Assembly (NCBI RefSeq): GCF_037176765.1 | Contig: NC_090025.1 | Coordinates: 167,326,822 to 167,390,821, forward strand | Source: Anolis sagrei | Taxonomy: Eukaryota > Chordata > Lepidosauria > Squamata > Anolidae | DNA: 64,000 bases | Direction of reading: 5' to 3' | Part shown: piece after piece, positions 57,701-64,000 of the stretch | Position numbering within the stretch: position 1 is the first letter of the stretch | How the letters are laid out: every line of letters starts with the position of its first letter | Position numbers and translations under genes: made by a program | Notes under the pieces: model-generated | The model's database searches: none | The model's input: the letters and a program-made list of their open reading frames with translations, nothing else | Told to the model about the DNA's origin: nothing

Positions 57701-60700
57701 CATCAGGGGCAACGCCTGGTGTTCCTGGAAGGGACACAGGATGCAGGATGGACTCTATTACTTGAGGAGAATCTGCTGCTGGTGAATTCATGTCTGAGGA
57801 GGATTCTGGGGTATAGACAGTCTAAGAGAGGAATTCACAGAAAGAGTAAAAAAAAAGACAAAGGATATCTGTACTTCTTCCAAATTAAAATTTCATCCAG
57901 AAGTGTTCTATCTAAACTCTCTCTTATCAAAAGTTGCCCTTATTTTTCATTTTTGATTGATCACAAAAGTTGTAGTGCTTTTCAGGTATTCTAAAAAGAC
58001 CCTCAATGCTTTTAAAAGGATCTTTTAATCCATATTGATTTGCTACCTCAAGCACTTTTCCTTCCCCATGTCGATGCCAATCAACTTCTCTGTAAAGAGC
58101 TTCTCTATTTATCATAAGTAATATCCGTTTGAATTAAAAAAAGGAAACTAATCCATAACATTGGCCTAAATCCAATGTAACATTAGCAAAGGAAAATGAT
58201 CTGCAGAGTTCTGCTGTTTTTTCCAGTTGTACAGTAACAATTTGCTTGTTCTTGTGATCCTCCGGCACACTACTGCATGCACAACTACCACTGCAACTGG
58301 GTGTGTAACAAGCGATATCACTAGTTCTTCTAAGGTAAACTACATTGGGTTATCCCTTTTGCATATACTCACAAACTAGGTGTCAATGAGCATGTCATTG
58401 GTGCTAGCAGAATTATTATTAATAATAATAACAACAACAACAACGACAATGTATTCATATCCCACCCTAAGGAGCCTCTGGTGATGCAGCGGGTTAAACC
58501 CTTGTGTTGGAAGGGCTGAAGACTGACAAGTTGGAGGTTTGAATCCGGGGAGAGTGCGGATGAGCTCCCTCTGTCAGCTCCAGCTCCCCATGCGGGGACA
58601 TGAGAGAAGCCTCCCACAAGGATGGTAAAACATCAAAACAACCAGGTGTCCCCTCAGCAACGTCCTCGCAGATGGCCAATTCTCTCACATCAGAAGCAAC
58701 TTGGAGTTTCTCAAGTTGCTCCTGACACACACACACACAAATATTCCACTCTATCTCCCTAAGGGGACTCAGGGCAGTTCTGGGAACAATGGCATTTTTA
58801 TAGATTACATTAATATACTAGAATCTCAGTTAATTTTTTTCTAGGCACATACTCTTATCTCTAGCATTTCACCTTTTCTGTTACACCTATTGAATAAAGA
58901 ACCTTATAGTGAAAAAGATTTACCCTCACCCTCTGTGGTGTATGGATGGGGGACAGCATATCCAGATCAGTCATGGGAAACTCAAGACCTTTTCTTCTCA
59001 GGTCCTCATAAACAGCTACAACCCCTGTCAGGTCTGGTGTACTACGGAAGGCATCTGCCCAAGACTGGAAGACAGGAGGAAGAAAAATGCAACTTCCCAT
59101 TATTGTAATAATGCATATTTGTTAGTTTTAGTTTGCATGAAATAAGAGAAAGCATATGTGAAATCAGATGAAAATCTGCTTTACTTTAAAGATGCATGTC
59201 TATCCCTTGTATTTAACTATGCTAAAAGAAACACAAATAGCTAAGAGGGTAGCTAAATAAGATTTTTACAAGATGAAAGGAGGTCTTTAGGTCCTTGCCT
59301 AATTTTATGTCCTGCTCCATTGTTAGCAACACCTAAATGAACTATATACAATAGCAAACACAGCAGAAGGCATGGTTCAAAAGGACAGATTGTGTAAGCT
59401 GAGCTCATTTGCATAGCATACAACAGTTGAAGAAATTAGCTTTCCTTGGGAGAAAGTCTGACTTGCACAGAGTTGAGGTTATTATTATTTTTTAACTGAA
59501 AATAACTTGGGCGTGCCACAAAGTCCAAAGGGACAAGATAGTATCGTATTTTGAGTCTTGGACTAGGCCTCCAAGAGAACAGCATTTGAATCTTGCTTCA
59601 CTCACAGAAACCTATTGTGTGACTTTAGGTAAATTACACTCCGTCAGCCTTAGAGCAAGGCAAGGGCAAATCTTATCAAGAATACCCTAAGACTGAGCCA
59701 CCAGCTGCAGCCATCTTGAATATCAGTGGCATGGCCCAAATATAAGCAAACAGTCTGCTTTCTCTATCCTCATAATTATTTATTTATTTATTTATTTATT
59801 TCTCGCACTTCTATCCCACCCTTCTCAACTCCCGAGGGGGGACTCAGGGCAGCTTACAAAAAGGCACAATTCGATGCCGGCACAACAACAAGGTAAAAGA
59901 ATAAAACATATAAACAGTAATTAAACAATTAGGCAGTTAAGACAATTAAAACAATCCATTATATATCACAATCCTTAAAAACAATCTAGTGCTCAACGTT
60001 TATCATCTCATAGTCCGTAAATTCAAATTCCACATTGTCCAATCCAACAATTCTGGTCGTCACTTGTGCATTATCTATCTGCCAGATTGCCCAAACGCCT
60101 GGTCCCACATCCATGTTTTTAATTTCCTTCTAAAGGAAAGGAGGGATGTCACTGATCTAATTTCCCTGGGGAGTGAATTCCATAGGTGAGGGACCACCAC
60201 TGAGAAGGCCCTGCTCCTCGTCCCCACCAACCTCACCGCAGTGGAATCTATGCTAGCAGCCCTCTAAGAACAGACACATTTGTCAAAATCTTAATACACA
60301 AAATGATACCTACAGTACTTGATTTCAATCCAGTTTCTTTTTTCCCTTCTGTTTCATTAACTACTTGCCAAACAAGAGATTTCCCACAGTTGTGTTACCT
60401 TAACAACAACAACAACAATCTTTATTTATACCCCGCCATCATCTCCCCAAAGGGACTCCAGGCAACTCACAAAAGCCCTCAATAGTACAAACCTATAAAA
60501 TACAATAAGTACATAAGAAATGGCGCTCCGCGCAGTCATGCCGGCCACATGACCTTGGAGGTGTTTATGGACAATGCCGGCTCTTCGGCTTAGAAATGGC
60601 GCTACACCGCAGAGTCGGACACGACTGGACATAATGTCAGGGGAAAACCTTTACCTTTACTACATAAGCAAATCACACAATAACAATAAAATCCACATAA

Positions 60701-61789
60701 ACAAATTACATACAACATCATATTAAACCCCCTACCAACTTAAATGATTCAATAAAACGTGGCATTGGCTGCAGATATAAAAATAAACTGTAATTAACAG
60801 TCCCGTAAAGTGCTTAGGGTGAAACAAATCACAAGGTCCTCAAATATGGCAGATAAAGTTCTAAACATGGTCGAAAGCCTTCACTCCTGTACTCACCTGT
60901 ATAAGAGTCAGCACCTTGTCATGCACAATGGTGGGAGGATTGTTCTTGGGGAGAATAATTCGCACGAGCACACCTTCTACAAAATCCTGGGTAGCGACCA
61001 GAACATGGAAGCGGTGGCCACAGTTTTTGACACATGTTTCAAGAACCTGAAGAATAGACAAGATATCGGTGCTTGAGGTTTCCTCTACCCACTTCCTTCC
61101 TGTTTCTTTAACACAAGATAAAACTGCAGTTTAGCAACCAACACTTACCATCAAACTCTACTGCTACATTGGCAAAAGGTCCAGAAGGCAATCATAGAGA
61201 TACGGGCCTACTGAAGCTGTCCAATGAAACTGCTATGCAATTAATTTAATATTAATTTTAATTCTGCAGATTTGATTATTCATGGTTTTGATTTAGAAAT
61301 TTCTGGCCCTCTGGGCTGATTCTATAGTAAATATTCAGTAGAAGGTGATTAAAAAATTGCCCTTAAGAACCTGGAGATTCCTAGAAAAGTGTTATCTTGT
61401 GTAAAGAAAAAAAATATTTATGGTTTTTCTACTTTTGTGGGAATTCTGATGCTCTAAGCACCACAAAAATGGAAAGTCTCCTGTATTTTCTGCTCAACTA
61501 AACATTCACAGCATACCTGACATTTACTGCTGTTCCACTATTGAATCTAAGACTTAACATTCCAGTTTAGTGATCTCACAATTTTTCCAGAGATATCCTT
61601 GAAGCAGACAGTTTCTAGAATAATCCTGATAGCCTCCTAACAGCCAACAGATATTAAGAAATAAAGGATTAGGTGAAGCTTTGTTTTAAGATAACGGGCA
61701 TCATACTCACTGTTAACGCCAGCATCACCTCATGGAAGTTCTTGTTCCCTGCAATCCTTTTCTTTATGGCTCGGAAGGCATCTTTTGGC
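42075..61789 (-). CDS. TOM1: TOM1 endosomal adaptor, partial (5' exons outside)
   Basis: TOM1 is a cytosolic ubiquitin-binding adaptor of early endosomes that works with TOLLIP, clathrin and myosin VI. Thirteen minus-strand coding exons were placed: 61711-61789, 60897-61046, 58930-59064, 57675-57821, 56273-56389, 55944-56077, 55806-55839, 55000-55111, 54239-54359, 49205-49280, 44283-44342, 42997-43036 and 42075-42223. All junctions are GT-AG and in phase, giving 450 residues plus stop. The first visible residues match human from about Pro47, inside the VHS domain; two upstream exons are off the right edge. Landmarks are [18 protein letters not shown] (VHS), [17 protein letters not shown] (GAT, ubiquitin/TOLLIP binding), NLIDMGP (clathrin box), [12 protein letters not shown] (myosin VI binding) and the end EDAMFAL. 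No break was seen. Confidence 0.97.
42350..42600 (-). mobile_element. Old CR1 LINE 3' fragment
   Basis: CAAGCCATCCAGTCCAACTT and GAAGTTTTTCCTAATGTTTAG with CATTGCTCCATGTCTTAGTC match the CR1 3' end in reverse, more diverged than the other copies. Confidence 0.65.
42668..42960 (-). mobile_element. L2-like LINE tail with (AAT)n
   Basis: (AAT)n, TTTATACCCCACCACCATCT and GGACTTGGGGCGGCTTATAT. It ends 36 bp before the 42997-43036 TOM1 exon. Confidence 0.6.
42997..43036 (-). CDS. TOM1: TOM1 40-nt microexon
   Basis: Encodes [13 protein letters not shown] and one base of the next Glu; human has EEPKGVTSEEF. Acceptor CCACTTAG, donor GAAG followed by GTAAGT. Confidence 0.93.
43681..44222. mobile_element. 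MITE with long G run and (TATG)n inside
   Basis: CAGTCCCCCAATTACAAACAT and the reverse complement of CTTGTTTGTAACTTGGAGAA are similar ends. The interior holds a G run of about 20 at 43947-43966 and (TATG)n at 44029-44056. It ends about 60 bp before a TOM1 exon. Confidence 0.55.
44283..44342 (-). CDS. TOM1: TOM1 exon: myosin VI-binding segment
   Basis: Twenty codons, [26 protein letters not shown] is the motif through which TOM1 is known to bind myosin VI. Donor GTG followed by GTAAGT. Confidence 0.96.
45737..46027 (+). mobile_element. CR1 LINE 3' end
   Basis: The frame [13 protein letters not shown]-type sequence through LEAFKQR is followed by GATGGCCCATGAGGTCTCTTC and ATTCTATGATTCTATGAT, the CR1 3' terminus. 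TOM1 intron, sense opposite to the gene. Confidence 0.85.
46028..47362. other. TOM1 intron, no feature seen
   Basis: Intron DNA between the 44283-44342 and 49205-49280 exons. Apart from the CR1 end, SINE and MITE listed, nothing is assigned; 48113-49204 is likewise empty. Confidence 0.35.
47363..47611 (-). repeat. tRNA-derived SINE, family B
   Basis: The minus strand starts GGAGCCCCCAGTGGTGCAA and ends in CAGTTTCTCAAGTTGCCCC. It lies in the 44343-49204 intron of TOM1. Confidence 0.8.
47638..48112. mobile_element. hAT-like MITE, diverged
   Basis: CATGTCAAACTCAAGACCCG and, at the far end, GATGTGGCCCTTGATGAAAT with AGGACACTCCTG resemble hAT MITE ends in inverted order. The middle is diverged. 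Confidence 0.4.
49205..49280 (-). CDS. TOM1: TOM1 exon: C-terminal region
   Basis: Encodes [18 protein letters not shown] through QQNTGA, matching human [18 protein letters not shown]. Acceptor CTCTTTCAG, donor GCG followed by GTGAGT. Confidence 0.96.
49630..49790 (-). mobile_element. L2-like LINE tail with split (AAT)n
   Basis: Two (AAT)n runs at about 49632-49674 and 49684-49708 precede TAACCCGCCCTATTTCCCCA and GGGGACTCAGGGAGGTTCT. Confidence 0.55.
50371..50577 (-). CDS. Unrecognised 66-residue single-pass membrane protein nested in TOM1 intron
   Basis: The frame from ATG at 50569-50571 to TGA at 50371-50373 encodes 66 residues on the same strand as TOM1. It starts [16 protein letters not shown], has one hydrophobic helix at about residues 14-35 ([20 protein letters not shown]), then [18 protein letters not shown] and an NNSQ end. 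A good splice acceptor (TCTGTCTTCCCCAG) lies six bases before the ATG at 50578. Third codon positions are rich in G and C although the intron around is AT-rich, as expected of real coding sequence. In-frame sequence upstream reaches a stop with no other ATG, so an upstream exon is probably noncoding. I do not recognise the family. It could instead be the last exon of a longer protein. Confidence 0.6.
   Translation of the reverse strand, partial: NLMNICAWNFWQQLKPFLPFCLISGMVVALFFVIDAIVHSGPFTDEHFFEKFEQRWPNPLALKGNNSQ
51084..51096 (-). promoter_or_regulatory. TATA-like box upstream of nested small gene
   Basis: The minus strand reads GGCTTTATAATGC, about 0.5 kb upstream of the small membrane-protein exon, in DNA free of recognised repeats between 50600 and 51130. 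It could start a transcript whose first exon carries only short upstream frames. Position is the main argument. Confidence 0.25.
51665..51790 (+). repeat. T/G run followed by (AAT)n
   Basis: A T run then a G run of about 12 lie at 51662-51686, and (AAT)n at about 51744-51784. They sit in an L2-like tail area of the TOM1 intron. Confidence 0.75.
51791..53780. other. TOM1 intron, mostly unassigned
   Basis: A repeat-like stretch at about 52900-53090 (ACTAGGCCAACTAAAAAAGC, CTTCTTCATCAGGCAAATGA, then a GGGGAGATAGGGCGGAATAC tail) is the only recognisable part. Confidence 0.35.
53785..53962 (-). repeat. Old SINE, minus copy (MIR-like)
   Basis: GCCTTTGCCTTCCTTTGAGG and CAGGGATTCAAATCTTGATC with CATAGTCCAACATTCAACC match the MIR-like SINE in reverse. 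It lies in the TOM1 intron before the 54239-54359 exon. Confidence 0.5.
54239..54359 (-). CDS. TOM1: TOM1 exon: [10 protein letters not shown] segment
   Basis: Encodes [17 protein letters not shown] through [20 protein letters not shown], close to human. It begins with two bases completing an Asn codon. Confidence 0.96.
55000..55111 (-). CDS. TOM1: TOM1 exon with clathrin-box region
   Basis: Encodes [19 protein letters not shown] through SSQLAGM. NLIDMGP corresponds to the DLIDMGP clathrin-binding motif of human, with Asn for the first Asp. Confidence 0.95.
55806..55839 (-). CDS. TOM1: TOM1 34-nt microexon
   Basis: Encodes [11 protein letters not shown] after completing an Arg codon, matching human FERFRTGQTTK. 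The acceptor is TTTCTCATAG and the donor is AAA followed by GTAAGT. Confidence 0.92.
55944..56077 (-). CDS. TOM1: TOM1 exon: GAT domain core
   Basis: Encodes [16 protein letters not shown] through NIFIRHE and two bases of the next Arg. It covers the GAT helices that bind ubiquitin and TOLLIP. Donor GAACG followed by GTATTC. Confidence 0.97.
56273..56389 (-). CDS. TOM1: TOM1 exon: start of GAT domain
   Basis: Thirty-nine codons, [18 protein letters not shown] through DFELLQ, the first helix of the GAT domain. Donor CAG followed by GTAAGA, acceptor TTTTTTCAG. Confidence 0.97.
57675..57821 (-). CDS. TOM1: TOM1 exon: VHS-GAT linker
   Basis: Forty-nine codons, [13 protein letters not shown] through APITPTPDQ. 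This Pro/Ser-rich linker is the least conserved part of TOM1; only its ends align readily to human. Phase and splice sites fit. Confidence 0.93.
58471..58742 (+). repeat. tRNA-derived SINE, family B, inserted in an L2-like tail
   Basis: GGAGCCTCTGGTGATGCAGC through CTCAAGTTGCTCCTGACAC and a (CA)n tail. The flanks CATATCCCACCCTAA and AATATTCCACTCTAT are a decayed duplication of the target. Confidence 0.82.
58930..59064 (-). CDS. TOM1: TOM1 exon: end of VHS domain
   Basis: Forty-five codons, [16 protein letters not shown] through SPIHTPQR, completing the VHS domain and entering the linker. The donor is CAGAGG followed by GTGAGG. Confidence 0.97.
59535..59690 (+). repeat. Old SINE (MIR-like)
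   Basis: TTTTGAGTCTTGGACTAGGC, GCATTTGAATCTTG and TGTGACTTTAGGTAAATTAC match the MIR-like head and body. Confidence 0.5.
59776..60270 (-). mobile_element. L2-like LINE 3' end, minus copy
   Basis: (TTTA)n at 59778-59800, CTATCCCACCCTTCTCAACT and further on GGGGAGTGAATTCCATAGGT and GAAGGCCCTGCTCCTCGTCC match L2-like 3' coding and tail sequence read backward. TOM1 intron. Confidence 0.65.
60400..60524 (-). mobile_element. L2-like LINE tail with (CAA)n
   Basis: (CAA)n then TTTATACCCCGCCATCATCT and AAAGGGACTCCAGGCAACTC. A family A SINE follows at 60525. Confidence 0.6.
60525..60656 (+). repeat. tRNA-derived SINE, family A, 3' part
   Basis: GCAGTCATGCCGGCCACATG through GAGTCGGACACGACTGGAC and a CTTTACC end matches the 3' half of the 12012-12305 copy. 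It sits inside an L2-like 3' tail in a TOM1 intron. Confidence 0.75.
60897..61046 (-). CDS. TOM1: TOM1 exon: VHS domain part 2
   Basis: Fifty codons, [16 protein letters not shown] through KVLTLIQ, nearly identical to human TOM1. The donor is CAG followed by GTGAGT; the acceptor is TTCTTCAG. Confidence 0.97.
61255..61430. repeat. Old interspersed repeat, partner of 6255-6440
   Basis: TATTCATGGTTTTGATTTAG and GAGATTCCTAGAAAAGTGTTATCTTG parallel 6255-6440. The two copies lie in an HMOX1 and a TOM1 intron. Confidence 0.5.
61711..61789 (-). CDS. TOM1: TOM1 exon: VHS domain part 1
   Basis: Encodes [18 protein letters not shown] through MLALT, helices of the VHS domain. The acceptor is CGTTTTAG and the donor is ACA followed by GTGAGT. 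It starts with one base of a split Gly codon, so the preceding exon ends GG. That exon was not found up to 64000. Confidence 0.95.
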
Positions 61790-62617
61790 CTAAAACGAAG
61801 ATAAGCGAGATCAAAGGAGGAATCACAACCCAACACAGACATGATTTACAGCTGCTGTATTCCAAGAAGTAATACTCAATTAGCTTTATTCCTCAGATAT
61901 TTGGGAGTCATAGAACTGCCCAGCAAGCCATGTGAGTTCAGCTAATTCTTCCTCGCTATATCACTAACAGCAATTTCCTCCTCACTGTCTTAATATGCTT
62001 AAATTTATCTTATTAGTATACTGCCCTTTCCCTGTCATTGCATTCAAGGTGGCTTACAATTAGGGACAAAAGACTAGGCAGTACAGTTGTATTATCTGCA
62101 TGGAGGCCACAAGAAGGCGCTAAAGAGAGAAGGATAGTCCATTTTACAGGGGTGGAGTTGAAAAAAGAAAATAATTTTTCCTGTTTTGCTCTTAATTCGC
62201 CCTCCCCACTTCTCATTTCATAAATGAGGATTGTTTCCACAACAGGGACATGGGTGGAGGGAATAACAGGAAAACCGGAGAAAATTGTTTTCCTCTTTCA
62301 ACCCACCTGCCACCCCCGTAAAATGCACTATCCTTCTCTCTCTAGTGCCCCCTTGTGGCCTCCACCCAGATAATGGAACAGTTCCAAATAGGCAGTAAGA
62401 TCAGGAAGCACAATGAGCAAGAAAGCCCAAACAGAAACACAGATATGCTGAACATATGCAAAAACAAACAAACAAACAAAATGCAAAACAAAATATACTT
62501 TTATGAATGTATCTTAATTATGCCCCAGCCAAATATTGTGGTACTACATAGCTGGGGTGAGAGGAAAGGTTTATATGCAAAGTATGCCAAAAGAGTCTAA
62601 GACATTCTGTTCTTGTT

Positions 62618-62638
62618 TTTTTTTTTTTTTTTTTTTTT
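62618..62638 (+). repeat. Poly(T) run
   Basis: About 20 T in a row in TOM1 intron DNA, 60 bp before the Tigger-like element. Confidence 0.85.
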
Positions 62639-62697
62639 ACACTTTATGCACTTTCTGGAAGTCCAAAGCATGTGTGTGAGGGGGAAAATGAAGGCTG

Positions 62698-63345
62698 CAG
62701 GTTGAATATCTCTTATCCAGAATTCGGAAATATTCCAAAACTCGAATTTGTGCAAATAGTGGCTGAGATAATGGCACCTTAATGGTTCGATGTACACTAC
62801 TTTTCTTTCAAATACAACATTATAAAAATTGTGTATAAGATTGTCTTCAGGTTGTGTATAAGGTGTACAGAACTTATTATTGTTCCCATCTCCATGCTGA
62901 AGCCCCCAAAGCTCCCCCCCCCCCCGAAATTCTCATAGTGGTCTGCGAAAAGGCCTTACTGGTACATTATTTAAACTGTTATGTTTATTCATATCATGAT
63001 CTGATCACCATGCTCAATATATCCCACATGCATGGGGGTATTGGGGTAACGATACAAAAGGTTTGCTAAGGTAGACCCTCTTTCACTCAGACTCAGCCCC
63101 CCCCCCCCAAATCAAAATCCTGGCTACGGGCCTGTCTCCATGATATCTCATTATGTATGCATATGAAAATACAGAAATTACCCAAACCAGAAAAATTCCA
63201 AATAATGTTCTGTGCTTAAATTTAGGTCCCATCTCCATGTTATCTCATTATGTTTGTATATGAAAATATAGATATTCCCCAATCCCAAATAATCCCAAAT
63301 AATCTTCTGATATCAAGTATTTTGTATAAGGGATACACAACCCTC
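62698..63345. mobile_element. Tc1/mariner-type (Tigger-like) element
   Basis: CAGGTTGAATATCTCTTATCC on the left and GTATAAGGGATACACAACCCTC on the right resemble Tigger-type inverted ends. The interior has C runs near 62917 and 63098 and no coding. TOM1 intron 2. Confidence 0.5.
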
Positions 63346-64000
63346 ATATTTCAGAGAAGAGACTGAGAATCAAAGCCAGGATATGGGAGATGGTTGAATG
63401 GGAGACGGTTGAAGCCTTACCATGAGGCCATACATTTTACATGTGCCTGGTGACTGTTGGAAAATGTATCACGACTACTGCTATTGCTTGACAGGTCCAT
63501 TGGGAACCGATTGGTGTGTGCAAGAAACAAAGATAACATTTTTCTAGAGATGCATTCACCTGGCTCTGAATACAAGTACTAGTCATAACAAAATCTGATT
63601 CTTCTAAAATGCAAAATGCTTGACAATATTTGTTTTAATAACTATAGAGTTGTGCAGCACCTTAAAGACTACAACATCTATTATTATGGCCCATACTTTT
63701 TGTAAACCAGATGACTTAATCCGATTCACTTCTTTTACCGTGGCAATCAGTTTTAGGCTGGCAAATACAAAGTTCAGTAAGTCTCTAAGGACACAGGCAT
63801 GTTAGTCATCATCTACCATAGCAAGTAATTATGAGAACTGATGGAATGTCTGAAGCCATGAAAGTGATACTGAGGGGTGTTTGTGGGTGGAGGAGGATGT
63901 GATGCTTTACTCTATTGGGGACATGCTTAGAAGAGATGTATGACCTAGGAAGACAGAAATGAGACACAATAATCAGAAATTGAAGAAAAATCCTGTGGAA

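Larger units (their letters stand above)
61790..64000. other. TOM1 upstream intron, first exons not found
   Basis: The exons for MDFLLGNPF and for EKATDGSLQSEDW of human TOM1 were looked for and not seen. Apart from the Tigger-like element, the part from 63350 holds only a short repeat-like GTTGTGCAGCACCTTAAAGAC at 63650. Confidence 0.5.

Overview
The window is vertebrate nuclear DNA from a squamate reptile, most likely an iguanian lizard (Anolis- or Sceloporus-like; the genus is an inference). Evidence: split genes with GT-AG introns, a heme oxygenase-1 protein close to the bird and mammal forms, and a repeat population typical of squamates (CR1, L2 and R4-like LINEs, Penelope-like elements, tRNA- and 5S-derived SINEs, palindromic MITEs, many AAT and CAA tails).

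Two host genes on the minus strand dominate. HMOX1 (heme oxygenase 1) lies at 1315-14956 as five complete coding exons giving 290 residues, with a TATA box and a CACGTG E-box just upstream. TOM1 (VHS/GAT endosomal adaptor) lies at 42075-61789 as thirteen coding exons; the first 46 or so residues are past the right edge. The order TOM1 then HMOX1, both on the same strand, is the order known in human.

The 27 kb between the genes is HMOX1 upstream DNA. It carries two tight triplets of antioxidant-response/Maf-type sites about 5.3 and 10.2 kb upstream of the estimated start site, close to where the mammalian E1 and E2 enhancers lie, plus one MARE-like site at -1.4 kb. These suggest the NRF2/BACH1/small-Maf control of HMOX1 is kept here.

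The same interval holds the largest mobile insertion: a 4.9-kb L2-type LINE (27819-32713) with an unbroken 1066-codon endonuclease-reverse transcriptase frame, a GC-rich leader, a tRNA-SINE fragment at its 5' end and a perfect 100-bp duplication on both sides, set inside an older Penelope-like copy. Other repeats with clear ends include hAT-type MITEs with 8-bp duplications, SINEs with 11- and 15-bp duplications, and two near-perfect foldbacks with arms of about 100 bp.

Inside a TOM1 intron (50371-50577, minus) is an unrecognised coding-like exon for a 66-residue one-pass membrane protein, preceded by a splice acceptor and, about 0.5 kb upstream, a TATA-like box. It is the best candidate here for an undescribed gene. 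No tRNA gene, CRISPR array or bacterial-type feature was seen.
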